A stretch of 64,000 nucleotides of DNA from NCBI GenBank assembly GCA_018881555.1, contig JACAXG010000255.1:91458-155457 (forward strand). Direction: 5' to 3'. Origin of the DNA: Amblyornis subalaris. Its lineage: Eukaryota > Chordata > Aves > Passeriformes > Ptilonorhynchidae. The position numbers and the translations under genes are program-made. Under the pieces are notes generated by a model. The model saw only the letters and a program-made list of their open reading frames with translations, had not been told where the DNA came from and did no database searches. How positions within the stretch are numbered: the stretch's first letter is position 1; every line of letters starts with the position of its first letter. Of the stretch, positions 51,075 to 63,420 are shown piece after piece.

Positions 51075-51605
51075 CTGGTGAGACCAGATGGTGGCTGGGA
51101 GGATGTCCTGGGTGGACTCTTATGACCGACCCCAGAAGGTGAGGGTAATCCAGATTATTGTTAAAAGATTCATTGGGGCAGATTAGGGTGAAATGACATT
51201 GAATGATTGGTGTTTATAAATACATAAAATTATATATATATGGATTTATTTTAGAACAATTTGGTTGCAATGGAAAGCAACTATGTAGCTGTTTTGGTTA
51301 CTATTATCTATAGTAATATAGAAATATAAAAGCACAAAAATAACGCTTAAGAAAGTGTATAAGGAAAAGAAAGAAAGTGAAAGGAAGGGTAAGATAAGAA
51401 AGGTGTCACCACCCGTGGATCCAGCCTTGATTGTTGCAATTTCAATGTCCATCGGCTGAGGTGATGGTCACAGTCTTGATCCACCAGGGGTGGGGGAAAG
51501 CCCACGAAACACAAAGTTCAATGGGTTAATATACACTTAGGTTTAGGTGGAATGCCCAGGAACCTTCCCTGGGTGGGGAGTGGAGTTTTACACTGTCTAT
51601 CTCAA

Positions 51606-51661
51606 CATTGTGGTTCTGTTGTAACACTGTGGGTCATGCACAGTCCTCTGGTGGAAGGCCT
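51606..51661 (+). repeat. 56-bp direct repeat, copy 1
   Basis: Identical over 56 bp to 51756-51811. It is part of the LTR-like block, begins CATTGTGGTTCTGTTG and ends GGTGGAAGGCCT. The two copies flank the 95-bp insert at 51662-51756 (1-base overlap with copy 2). Confidence 0.97.
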
Positions 51662-51756
51662 GTGCGAACACATTTCACATAGACCTCAATGATTCAAAAT
51701 AAAAAAAAGAGAGCACCAAGTGCCCAGAATTGCTAACAAAGTGAAGCACACAAAGC
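51662..51756 (+). repeat. 95-bp templated insert, identical to 54002-54096
   Basis: Every base from GTGCGAACACATTTC to CACACAAAGC is identical to 54002-54096, including the A8 run. It interrupts the LTR-like block and is flanked by the 56-bp direct repeats. Because the flanks are LTR and the 54-kb copy lies outside the LTR, this copy is probably the derived one. Confidence 0.97.
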
Positions 51757-51811
51757 ATTGTGGTTCTGTTGTAACACTGTGGGTCATGCACAGTCCTCTG
51801 GTGGAAGGCCT
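51756..51811 (+). repeat. 56-bp direct repeat, copy 2
   Basis: Identical over 56 bp to 51606-51661. It then continues into the rest of the LTR-like block (AGGGAGTGAAG...). It shares its first base, C, with the end of the insert. Confidence 0.97.
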
Positions 51812-52328
51812 AGGGAGTGAAGTTTGGGGGCATTTGATGGTTCACGATCCCTTCCAAGACATGACTGGCTGGCTCTCACGTCAGCATAGTTGAGCCAGTT
51901 ATGCCCCATCAAAAGGGAGGAATTACCCTCAGGCCTATGGAGGTGGGGAGGGGAGGGGGGGGAGTTTTACAACTGAGCCAGTTGTGTAAGGGGGGACAAT
52001 TGGCATCGTAAAAAGCACTATCCTTTCTCTGCATGGTCTGCTTCTTATCAGCCTTCTCCCTTATCTGGCTCAAAGCCCAGCACACAAAAGACTTTCCTCC
52101 CCCTCAGCTGGGTGGTGGGTGCAAACCCAGCCTCAGCAAAGCACCCTAGTGCCTCCACAAATAGCAGGATATTTTGAGTAATTAACCATTAACATTCCAG
52201 TCTCTCACAACTCTGAACAGAGCAATACTGATATTATCCAGAGAAGTACACCAGTCCAACTGACTGCACAGGGTAGGTGAAGCACTAGATGAAGGTTGGG
52301 AAACAGGGACTGGGCAGGCTTGACTTAG

Positions 52329-52580
52329 CATCATAGGATCACAGAATGGTTTGGGTCGGAAGATATCTTAAAGATCATCTTGTTCCAACTTGTTCCATGA
52401 ACACCTTCCACAAGACCAGGTGGCTTCAATCAGGCCCTGAAACCTCCCAGGGATGGGACACCCACAACTTCTCTGGACAACCTCTTCTGGCCCTTCGCCA
52501 CCCTCCTAGTGAGGAATTTCTTCCTAATATACAATGTAAAACTACTCTCAGTTGCATCTATCCATGTCCAATGAGCTCTG
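52329..52580 (-). mobile_element. CR1 LINE 3'-end fragment
   Basis: Plus strand reads CATCATAGGATCACAGAATGG, then TTTGGGTCGGAAG, AAAGATCATCTTGTTCCAAC, CCAGGGATGGGACACCCAC and CAACTTCTCTGGACAACCTC, then TTTCTTCCTAATAT. These are, in order, the blocks of the inverse complement of an avian CR1 3' region. About 250 bp are retained. Internal deletions relative to the usual order (a shortened segment after CCATGAACACC) show age. Confidence 0.92.
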
Positions 52581-54001
52581 CTCAAGCAGTGTAAAGCAAG
52601 ATGAAGTGGCAACTCAAAAAGCATCAGCTATGTGTTTTACAGAGCAAGGATTGTAATAACTGATGTCCAAAGTAGAGACATTTTGCAGTTCCTTAAAGAA
52701 ATTCAATGTTTCTGCATGTGAGGAATATTTTGGAAATACTGGATTTTTAGTGTATTCCTCAGGCAAAACAATTACTCTCTAAGAGCTAAGAATAAAAATC
52801 AACCATGTCAGTGTTGGTTTGGAACTTTACAAAGGGGGAAATGAAATACTGGAGGCCACAGTAACTTGCTATTCTCCTTCAAATTTGGCAGCAATATAGA
52901 AATCTAAACAGCAGTGTGGTCTGCCTCTATACCTCCTGTTTTCAAGGAGATACTTCAATTATCTTGCTCAGCTTTCTTACAAAAATGTTAGTGCTAGATA
53001 CTGAGCCGTGCCACAGACATGTCCATCCCCGCGGCTTTGTGTGCATCATTCAGCTTTTTGTTAAGTTCTTTTAAGTTTCTGTAAGTTTTCCAAGATGTAA
53101 TTTATTATTACCTGTGACTTTGCTTTTTAATCTTAGCTCACCATTGCTGGGTTTTTTTTGTTTAGTCTTTACCTTCAGAGGTCTTACCCTCGTGCCTTGC
53201 CTTCCATTTCTTCATTTTGTCTCCTTTCCCCTTTCCTTTTCTTCCCATTGCATTTTCTCCCTCATCCCTCTTGTTCAACCACCCTCCAGTGTTCTGACTC
53301 TCCTTTTGTGTGGTCACTCTGGTTTTCCCTACTCCTGAGGCTGTGCTGGATTGTTCTGCCTCCACAGACACCAGTGCTCTCATTGGTCCCTGGAATTCAC
53401 TTCACAGTAGTCCTCTGCTCATTTGTGCACAGTCAGGCTTTGCTTCAGCTGGACACAATAAGGCACTTGGTTGGGTGGTGCAAATCTCCAGGATTTTGAA
53501 GCCTAATTGGAAGGTATTTTTCTATCCAGAGAAGTGTCATAGACGTATGCAACTGCTCTTTTGGGTACAAGAGGCCCAAACGAAACTGTTTATCAGGAGA
53601 GCTTAGGCCAGACTTCCTTTTGGTAGTCTGTGTATCTTAATGAAGGAACTTAGTTTTAAGTATTATGTGAAAGTCCTTCAAGTGGAAAGTATTACTCAGA
53701 AAGCTCAGGGAAGTGCTCAAATATACAAGTTTTGGTGAGGATAGACCCTTAAACTGCCATGAGAAGCCTTATATGGAAAAAGTTAGTGAAGTAGATAATT
53801 GTTTGCAGCACTAGGGCCAGACACAATAAATGTGAATGTGAGAGAAAGGGGAGTAGTTTACAGAGATGTTAGTTTATGATGAATGTCAGTATATTTGTAA
53901 AAGTTGTTTTAGTCTCTGGCATTCATAATATTCATATCATAACTATATATTGTAAGTGTCAATATAAATACACAAAAAAATATTTAGGTAATATATTTCT
54001 A
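52581..54001. other. AT-rich unique DNA with a pyrimidine-rich tract
   Basis: No gene recognised. 53205-53290 is strongly C/T-rich and ends in CCCTCCAG, which resembles a splice acceptor. Overlapping plus-strand frames here are in different registers, and no supported exon follows. Confidence 0.45.
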
Positions 54002-54096
54002 GTGCGAACACATTTCACATAGACCTCAATGATTCAAAATAAAAAAAAGAGAGCACCAAGTGCCCAGAATTGCTAACAAAGTGAAGCACACAAAGC
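54002..54096 (+). repeat. Donor copy of the 95-bp duplicated segment
   Basis: Identical to 51662-51756, 2.3 kb upstream and in the same orientation. Its flanks are unique AT-rich DNA with no repeats around it, which marks it as the original copy. The base string CTAG lies at its left edge (53999-54002), and the same string lies at the matching breakpoint in the LTR (51810-51813). Confidence 0.95.
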
Positions 54097-55620
54097 TTTG
54101 TTGACTTCTGTGGGACTACTCATATGATGAAAGTTATCTATATTCCTAAGTGTTCTCATTATTGTGTTCTAATAATGTCATCTCTTTTTGTGAAAAGGAC
54201 TAGCACCCCTTAAAAAGAATAAAGATCCTGCTAGGGCATCAGTACAGGAAAAACCACTCACTAACTCACTGAGTTGCTCATTTTATAAGAGAATGCACAC
54301 GTGTATTTCTGTTAACGGAATCCTCTTCTGTTTAGGCTCAGTTGCTCGACTGGGCAGTAAGCAGTGTGCACTGACTCAGTCAGAGAGACTTTTAGGAAGT
54401 CAGTATTTCTTATTTTGCTCACTTCTTACTCCTGAGAATTCTAATATGTAGCTGGCCTCTTCCAGTAGTAAATTATCCCTCAATCCCTGCATCCCTGTGC
54501 CTGCTGGAGAGCTTGGAGATGTTGTTTATCCTTGTGCTTGGCGCGGCTGTACCTGCTAAAGAGACACAAGATGATTGCTCATGGGAGTTGAGAACTGCTC
54601 TTGCCGCTATCCAATAAGGCACAATCAACCTTTATTATTATTTTCCAGATTTTTTGTTAGTAGGTAAAGGCCAAGTCAAATCTCTCATTTCTCACTAGAT
54701 GATAAAACAATTTGTGGGCTTTACTTTTGTGCCAAAACTGCACCTGCAGTTATTACCAGGTAAAAGTATAAAGCTACAGTATTGTGTACATAAAGAAATT
54801 TACATAAAAGGGAGAAAAACCTTAAGAATGCCATAATGTTCTCCGTTGTTCTCTCTAAGGGAGCAAACTGGTACATGCAGAGGGAATGGGATCAGGACTA
54901 TGGATCCAGCATATCCTTCAAACCAGTGACAGGTAAAAAGCACTGTGGCTCCAGAATCCTGTGGATGAACAGCAGCCCAAGTGACTTAAAAGTCATGCTG
55001 GCAAAGCCTTTCCTGGTGTCGTGATTAGCAGCACACAGGGCCCTTTGAAAAGCAGCACAGAAGCTGAGGACAGAAGCTAATACAGATAAACTGGTAATCC
55101 CTTGAAGAATTCACTGGACAACCTCAAGGAAATTGTGCTGTGGAGGCTTGTGTTATTTCCCAGTTCAAACCTTGCTTGTTTCCATGTTATGGGGACTACT
55201 TATATGCCTGTTAGAGGGAATTCTTCTAATCATGTTCACTACCATCATAAATTTTCGGTGTTTATGTAAGGGAAAAAAACACCAGGCTGATCTGTTTCTT
55301 CATGTTCTTAGAAATGCAAAGGCTCATTATACTTTGATTTCGTTATGACTAAATGTTTGTCCTGATCACAGCGTGACAATTTTCCACAATTTGCTTATTT
55401 CAAAATATTTGCGAATTATTTTCCTTGAAGTATAGACTTCAATTGATGTGTTCACAATGTCCTTGTTTAATAAATTCTCTTTTTCATAACTATACTATTG
55501 TAGACTTGGTCAAACAGCAGCCAACTTGTGTTGCTTATGATCAGGAAAGGAAGATCAGAATTTAACGTATTTATCTCCCCATACAGGAAACATTTCTGTC
55601 AAATCACAAGTATTATATAT
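54097..55620. other. AT-rich unique DNA, no gene seen
   Basis: Nothing recognised. Short frames near 54836-55348 lack domains. Confidence 0.5.
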
Positions 55621-55930
55621 CCATAGAATCATTGAATGGTTTGGGTTGGAAGAGACTTAAAAGATCATCTGGTTCCAACACCCTGCCATGGTCAGGGACA
55701 CCCTCAACTAGGCCACATTACTCAATGCCCCGTCCAGGGATGAGGCATCCACAACTTCTCTGGATGACCTGTACCAGTGCCTCACCATCCTCACAGGAAA
55801 AATATTCTTCCTAGTATCCAATCTAAACCTACTGTCATTAGTTTGAAAACATTCCCCCTTGTCTTATTACTACATGCTTTTGTAAACAGTTCTTCTCCAG
55901 ATTTCTTGTAGGCTGTCTTTATGATTGTCT
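55621..55930 (-). mobile_element. CR1 LINE 3'-end fragment, best preserved
   Basis: Plus strand begins CCATAGAATCATTGAATGG, followed by TTTGGGTTGGAAGAGAC, TTAAAAGATCATCTGGTTCC, CACCCTGCCATGGTCAGGGA, CAACTTCTCTGGATGACCTG, CTTGTCTTATTACTACATGC and TTTCTTGTAGGCTGTCTTTA. All are in the correct order for the inverse complement of a CR1 3' region. About 310 bp are kept. This is the cleanest CR1 copy here and the strongest single proof of an avian genome. Confidence 0.95.
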
Positions 55931-58900
55931 ATAATGTTATGTGAAAATACTTTTTCAAATACCATAAGTATTTTTAAAGTAGAAGTATTTAGAAAAGTAC
56001 TTAGAAAAGTATTATTCCATTTTTCCAGAATCCATCACTGAGAATGAAGTCAATGCTTATCAACTGTGTGAGGTTTTTTCATTTTTAATGCAAAAATTGT
56101 TGCCAGGGAAAAAAACCCCAACAAAATAACCATACAGATATGGGTTTTTTTTTTCTTCCATGCTTGAACCAAGGAATGACGTAAAAGCCTTTTTTTCGAA
56201 CAAGTCAGAATTTTTTAAGTAGTGTAGTTTGTCTCTTTTTTACACCTCCATGTCAAGAGCCAGAAAGGAGATTGGATTATTTCCCATAACAGTCAACAGA
56301 AATTCCCCCATTAGTTCCTACTTTATGCAAGATGTGGTCTCAGCTAGAAATTGTTCATGACCTGTGGTTTATCTCCAGTTGTGTCCATTTGTATCCAAAG
56401 ACCGGTCCCAGTTGCTGCCTGCCATATGTAGAGGATGAAACCAAATTGGGGCAACACTGTTAGGCAGAAACAGACTTGGTTTACAATTCCTCTTAAATGG
56501 GAAACTTACAAACATGCTCTGAGACTGCTCAGTGGGCTTGGTGTGATGGGCCAGATGTTTGAAAAAGGGGAAATGTCTTTGTTCTCTGCCATGAACATTT
56601 CTTCCTGATAATAGTTTATCAACAAACTAACAGCACAAACAGAAAAGTCTTGCTGTTTGTATATTAACCTACTCTAAAAAACAATTTGCCACGTAATCAG
56701 CGTGACTAGGAGGTGGGAACGAGGAACCATGGGAAGGCACTGCCGTCCTCAGCGTGGATGTTTGTTCTGACACTACTCCTGGAAGGCAGGGGAAGATGGG
56801 AATGGCCCAAGCGATATACTCCACAGAGGATGTCACTTTGCTTATAGCAAAGGGATGCCATTGCTGGTCTATCCTGATCCACTTTGTCATAGAGAGACTT
56901 GCAGGTCTCTACTGTGTCCCCTGTGTGTCTTAAGAACAGCATGTTACTAACATGTAATACACAAGGCTGACCTTTAGGAAAATTCTGTTGTTTTCCTTTG
57001 GAAAATACTGCATGCCAGATGCCAATTGTTCCCAGTGTTCTAACCAATCGTGCTGTATACATCAGTAAACAAGCGGTGTCCAAAATGCAACGCACAAATC
57101 AATAAGAAACACCCCTTACTTTGCAGCAGAGCTTCTTGTGACCCTTCATCAGTAGATGTTGATAGGCAACGTTAGATCAACAGCAACCGCTTTTATTTTT
57201 GCTACGTTTTCTGCTGTGAAAATGCTGACAAGGGTCCGGTTAGGATGCTGAGCGTATCGTTAGCAACACCGCTAGTAAGTGAACACTCTGCACCGCTTAT
57301 TGGCAGGGTCTCTACTCATGCTGAAATTGTCATTTCAACACAGGGAGCCCAGAACAGGAGAAGTGACAGGTGGTGGTGAAGGTCCATTTGTCCATCTGTC
57401 CGTCCATCCCCACATGTCCACAGCCCAGCTGAAGTCACTGGGATGGTGGGACCTGCTAAGGTTCAAGGCCACTGCTGACATTCAGCTGTCATGGCTTCAT
57501 TGTCTCCATGCCTTCCCTCCACTAACACATTCAAGGGTACTTTATAGGCCCTGCAAGGAGCCAGTCAACCGACACCATTGCACTCCCCTGGGCGCTGGTT
57601 CGGGACTGCTGATGCAGTCTCGGGTTTATTCATCAGCTGAGCCATTGAAATTGTGGCTTGCCCTGCTCCCAACAACGCAGGTTTTTTTGTTTGGTCCACA
57701 CATTTAGCTGTGTCTTTTTAAAGCTATGTTCTTTAATTCAAGTTTATGTTATCTACATTTTAATGCCAGGTCATTTGTGTCTGGTGAAAGATGACCTGAA
57801 GAACCCTGCCATTTACCATGCCAGTTTAAATACAAGCATCTGCAGAGAAAAGAAAAAATACATAAATTATGTACCAAGGGAAAAAATGCAGATATTTATT
57901 TGTTTTGAAATCCAATTACTAAGAAATAGAGTCTCTAGTGAAAAAAGGGGGAAAATGTAAGCTTGGGTCAGGAAAAGAGACAGTGATTAGCTTCATTTTT
58001 TAGGACTCTTTGAGCTTCATTGGTCCTAAAGAAAAACACACTAATGAGCCTATTGAAGCCTGCCAAACTTTGGAAGACAACTTAAGTTGTGGTTCTTATC
58101 TCAGTCATGGTAGCAAAGTGTGTTTATACAGAAGACAGCTAATGTGCATCTTTATTAAGTGTTTTCTGGCACAAACTCTGCAGAGATTACTGATGATTGC
58201 TTATTCAAAAAATATGTTTTACCTGTAAGTGCAGTTCTATAATTGAAAACTTTGATTTTTGGGAAAGCAGTGCACAGCAGATAAAATATAAAATGAGAGA
58301 ATTCTGGTGTTATGTGCTGCAGGAAACTTTAAAACTCATTTTACTGCTCTTTTAACAGTGAGGTCAGAAGAAAAAGCTTTTTTTGTTTGAACTTGCTCTG
58401 GATATATTTATGTTGACGTTTGTCTCGATGCTTGATCAAGGACTTGAAGCATGTACAGCCAGACCTCAGCACCACAGTAAAACCTTGCCCTTGCATTAGT
58501 TATATAGCTAAAGCTATCAGTTGGTAAATGCTCTACTCAAAAATATGGAGTTTACCATATAAAACTGTTCCCTTATGGGTTTTTTTTTTCTGTCTGCTTG
58601 AGCTGCTTGTCACAGCGCTGCTGCAAGAGAGGCTACAGGGAGCAAAGTTACCAGCAGCATGACTCGTCTGATGGGGACGGGCCACCTTTAGGGGCTGCAA
58701 GCTGCCCAGGCAGTTGACATGGGTGCCAATTAGTGTCAATTGTTGCCATCGTTCTCTGATATGGACACCTGTCCATTGGGAACCAGCCTAAGACATCCAA
58801 ACTAATTTGACAGAAACCAATGAATAGGCGCCAGCTGACAAGAGTCCTTAGTTACATCCCAGCTATCTGAACCAGCCTGATAAAGGCAGCCATTAGGCCT

Positions 58901-61900
58901 TGTTGGCAATGGTGAAGCACTGTATTCAGCCCATGAAAACATATATATCGTATTGTAGGTAATGACTGTTGAGGCACCACTGACCTACTCTCTGCTGAGA
59001 GTCCCATCTACATCCAGTTGGCTTTACACTTTGCCAGCCAGCTCTAACCCAGGTTTTAATCATTTAACCGGGATCTCCAGTGCAAAGATACAATCCAAAT
59101 CTCTCCATTGTCACTGAGTCAATCAGCAGGTTCTAAAATCACCAGACCGGATACCTGATAAACTGCCTTAGGAGGAGGTCAGGAGAGACTTGAGGGATGG
59201 CCAGAGAGATCTGGCTCTGGCTGACAGGCTTTTTGTCTCTGTCACAGCCATTACAGGACAGACATGGTAACCAGAGGCCTAACTCATGTAAACGTTACAG
59301 CTCAGACAGAGATCCAGGTTTAACTTTTCAAAAAGTGCACAGTTGAAAGATAAAAACCGCCTATTCCTTAGAGATACACTGTCTGGTAGTAGATGATCTC
59401 TTTGCAATGCTTATAAATAAAATTGAGGTTATTTAATCCTACTTAGTTTGCATGATTCTTCCTTTGTATGTCAAGGACGGTGAAGGAGTTACCACAATCA
59501 ATCATAACCATGCATTCAAAGGCTCCCAAGTTTGTTTCCATGTGCTTCCAAGTGCATAAGCACTTGACTTCACATCACGCTACACCAGTGCTGCTGAAAA
59601 CATTTAACTGAACCTTTTCTCCACTTCTTCCAGTTCTTTTTAAGCCAATGCATTCTGGAGTACAGATGAAGCTAATGATGTCCTGCAGCTTGCAAGAAAG
59701 TCAGTGTCTGAATTTAAGCACTGACTGAGTTCTCATTACTCCAGAATGAGTTAGTCAACTTCTTCAACTCAGCCTTGCCAGACGTTTGGGCTTAATCTGA
59801 CTGATGTGTGTTTTCTGGGTAGTTACCAGCTTCATGAGTTTCAGTCCAAGCTGGGTCCTTAAAAGTCCAGGTGTAAATAGCATATACTTGTGAGGATACT
59901 AATACATTGCCAAAGTCATGTTTCATGTTTCATCACTCCCAAACTCATTCTGAAATAGGCAACAGGAAAAAAATATAAATTTCATCACCAGCAGCACCCC
60001 TTTGAGTCCCAGGAAGATGGCAACACCAGCTGTGTTGTGCATCTGGCTTTGCTTGCAGGAAAATATTCATGTAGCATGGCGACTCTGTTCCAAGAAACTC
60101 TTGGAGAGCAATGGGCTTGGACCTAGATAAATCTGCCCTCACTACTCTTTGTGCCATGTTTGTTGGGAAATTAAGAACAGCGAAAGCAGTGCTAAATGGC
60201 TATGAAATAGCAGCACAACAGCAATGAGCATCAGTGTAGTGCAGGGAGGTTATTTGCATAACAAATTTTCCACCACTTTGCAGGCGTGTGTGTGCAAACA
60301 CATATATTCTGCAACATCACAATATTACCTAGCTAGAGTAAGCACAGATGTTATTCTAACATCAGCATCTGTATTTCTGGATGATTTACGAGGCCATGCT
60401 AGCAAAACCCAAAACTCTCAAAGTAGATTTCTGAGTCTGATTTTGCCTGGTTTGTGTGTGTTGTGAAACCAGCAATCCCTATCGTCATCAGCAGGATTTG
60501 CAATAATTAATTTTTATAAAAACAGGTTAGTTATGAATAAATCTTTTTCTGAAACCCCTAAACAGCTTCATGGGGGATGTAAAATCTTTTGTTAACTCAA
60601 CTGAGAAAATAAAAAAAAAGGGGAAACTTTCAAGTTTGTGAACATTTCGTAACACCCCAGCCTCATAAGAGATATGAACTCTTCCTGTAAACTTCGCCTC
60701 TTGCACTGAGGCCATGATGACCACAAGAAAATTATTATAAGACTGACTTAGAGAACTTCAATATTTTGCTTTTATGGGCCTAAAATTAGGGTCTCCATTT
60801 TTTGACATGATCGTGTACATTCTGCCTTGGGACATTCATGATTTATAGTGGTTGTACATTGGCATTAAACTGGTTTCAAGGCTGTATTGCTCTTCTGGTT
60901 CTTCCTATTTATGTTTTTTTTGTATTCCATTTTGTCCTGAGAAACTTTTAATTTCTGTGCCTTTTTTCTCCTTTTTGTAGACCTAAATCTTCTGCTGATA
61001 AAACCAGTGAGACCTCTACCACTGGTGGTTGAAGAAGTACAGCAAAGGCATATTTCTTCGCTAAAACACATCAAGCAAGGGTTCTTCTTGTGATTTTAAA
61101 GGCTGGTTCATGCATTATTTTCTTTAACAGATTAACTTGCCTCCTCACTGACACAACTCATTTGCACTCCTCTACTTAAAAAAGGAGTAAACACCATAAC
61201 ATATCACAACTTCTTCACATGAGGTCACTCATGAGTAAAGGAAATATTTAGCTGCAGCAATACTTTAAAAATAATGTTTTCCCTTTTGTGAATGAATGAC
61301 AGGGAAAAAGTTCTGTATGTAATAGTTAAGAATAGCCCTGGTGGTTTGATACACTTTTATAAATTAGATATCAAGTATCTAATTTCCTCTTCCTTTCTTG
61401 ACCAAGAAGTCTACATCTGGTCTTAAATGTACATCGATTATTTTCTGTTGTAGCCTGCTAATTACACCAAGTTACATTCATGCATTGTTGAAGGAAGGTT
61501 AATTAACAGTAGTAAAAAATAAACTTTTGAAACTCAAACTGCAATTAGTCCAGATTTTGTAATGTTTTTCAGCTGTAATAAGTGCATTGTGTTGTTCAAA
61601 ACTAGATATTTTAATTACATTATCTGATTCTTTAGATAAATAGAAATAATTCTAAGACATAAAAGACTTGATGGCATAATTTAACTTTACCTTTCAAAAA
61701 TGCAGAGCCAAACCAAGCAGTTTACAAAGGAGAAATGTTGATAATATTTTGTTTTTCAGATTAAAAAAAATAGAGAAAAAGAGAAAGAAAATAGGAGTGG
61801 AGTAGAGAGGGAGGTAATAGACAAAGAGGGTGGGAGGAGCTTACTATTCTAAATATTCTTTGACGTAACTTTTAATTTAGAATGAGAATTATTTGAGGGT

Positions 61901-63060
61901 TTATCCAGTAATTAGCAAAATATATAATCAAGGCAACAGATTCTTTTTTACTGGGAAACCTAAGAAACAAAGAGCATCTGTTAGCAGTGTACAGTCAAGT
62001 AGTATGCAACTGGCTTGCTTTGTCTTAGCAATGCTAGTAGTGCTGGTAACGAAACATAAGAAAGCTATCATTGTGTTAATAGCCAAGTTAATGTCAAAAT
62101 AAGTTAATATTAATCCTGTAGGAGTAGCAACTGTGTTGTACTATTGAATTTGGTGGCCTACAACTTTCTCAGCAATGAACACACCCAGTTGTGCCTGGCA
62201 AGAACAAGTGTCTTGCAGCACCTCAACACAGGCTCAAAATGAACTTATTTTTAACAGGTGGATAATTTTCCGATTTTTAAATGGTTTTCAGTTCTTTTCA
62301 GTACTCTTGTAGCAGACAGCTGTGCTGGCACCCTGAACGTTTTGGGGTTGTTTATTGTTGGATTGTTGCTGATGGTTAGCAGAAGAGACACTTTCAGGTT
62401 CTCTTTGAGGAACCTCAGGGCTCTGTTTTAGGCAGTTCAGCCTAACAGAATTAAGCCTGACATGTTTCAACACTACTACTTTGTAAAATAAACATAAAAC
62501 AATGGTTTAGATTCCTAATAAAACTGTGTGAGACTCAAACTTTCCCAGTTTCTTTACACATCTATAAATAAAGACCATAAAAGAAGAGTACAACAGGATA
62601 AATCAACACGAATTTGAAATCCACTGCAGCATATTAAATGGTGCAGTCTCACTGAAAGAAAGGGCAACCCTGCGGCTTCTTGCAGTTTGAAGCTAATTGT
62701 TTTCGTCAGGATGGGAACGTCTGGAAGTCCACTGCAGTGTCCCACCAGCAAGGCTTCAGTAACTGAGCTGGCTTGCGGAGAATGAGCCCACTTTGTAGCG
62801 ACACAGCAGGCTCAGACACCACCTATTCTGCTCTCCAAACTGTCATGCATAACAACTTCATTGTGCTAAATTGAACTTGAAAGCAACCAAAGGCTATGAG
62901 AAGGAGAGGCTATGAGAAAAGCGTGCTGTCAGCACTGGCAAAAGCTGACCTGGAAAGTAGGCTCAGAGACAGGAGAATAAAAGACCAGGGCCCATGAACA
63001 CAGCATATTGTTTCATGTTAAAGTATGATTCCCATACCAGCTAAAGTAGCAAATGTGATG
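55931..63060. other. AT-rich unique DNA, no gene seen
   Basis: No exon, RNA gene or mobile element recognised. Frames of 129 codons (56706-57095, minus) and 142 codons (57279-57707, plus) show no domain. 61760-61825 is an A/G-rich low-complexity stretch. A GAGGCTATGAGAA word is duplicated near 62890-62920. Confidence 0.45.
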
Positions 63061-63069
63061 TAAATTTAT

Positions 63070-63420
63070 TTAAATAGATTCCACAGCTTAAAAGTTTGCC
63101 AGCCGCCCTTATCCAACTTTCCCAGCTCTCTGATTCGTTACTTACAGTGGGAATATAATGATATATAGTCATCATTGTAACAGCTTCTTTGCAGAGACAC
63201 AATGATGATTAATAGCTAGCAGCAAATTTTCACATGGGCTCTGAAGCATTATGGCATTAAGCAGCCAAACACTCCCAAATCCTCCTTTTCTGTTCCACTG
63301 AAAAGTACTCTCCTTGTACCTCGCAGATATGAACAAAGCCTATCTTAATTCCAATCAGCTTTTCCTCATTCAAAGAAACTTTCTCTTTTTCATAATTGAT
63401 TCATGTGCATTTTTCTTCAG
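63070..63420. promoter_or_regulatory. Candidate conserved non-coding element with a hairpin
   Basis: Complex sequence, free of simple repeats and mobile elements, contains a perfect 10-bp inverted repeat: TCATCATTGT (63169-63178) and ACAATGATGA (63199-63208) around a 20-base loop. ATGATTAAT-type homeodomain cores adjoin it. Repeated ATGAT/ATCAT words recall paired sites for PBX/MEIS- or POU-type factors. Conservation cannot be tested here; the regulatory role is inferred from texture only. Confidence 0.3.

Larger units (their letters stand above)
51075..52254. mobile_element. Probable solo LTR of an avian endogenous retrovirus
   Basis: A compositionally distinct block of about 1.18 kb (about 1.03 kb without the later internal insertion) has C/G-rich stretches set in AT-rich unique DNA. 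It is bounded by short inverted ends: CTGGTG at 51075-51080 and CACCAG at 52249-52254, which fits the TG...CA rule for LTRs. No gag, pol or env frame is attached, so it would be a recombined solo LTR. I found no clean target-site duplication at these boundaries, so the exact ends are uncertain. Family and orientation are not assigned. Other repetitive DNA is possible. Confidence 0.5.

Noticed and set aside
53205..53290. Polypyrimidine tract ending in CCCTCCAG, acceptor-like
   Set aside because: The tract is far longer than a normal acceptor and reads as low-complexity DNA. No supported exon or donor follows.
56706..57095. 129-codon minus-strand frame
   Set aside because: A partly overlapping frame in another register is equally open, and no domain is visible.
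57279..57707. 142-codon plus-strand frame in a slightly GC-richer stretch
   Set aside because: Sequence does not resemble any family I know. It also lacks splice signals.
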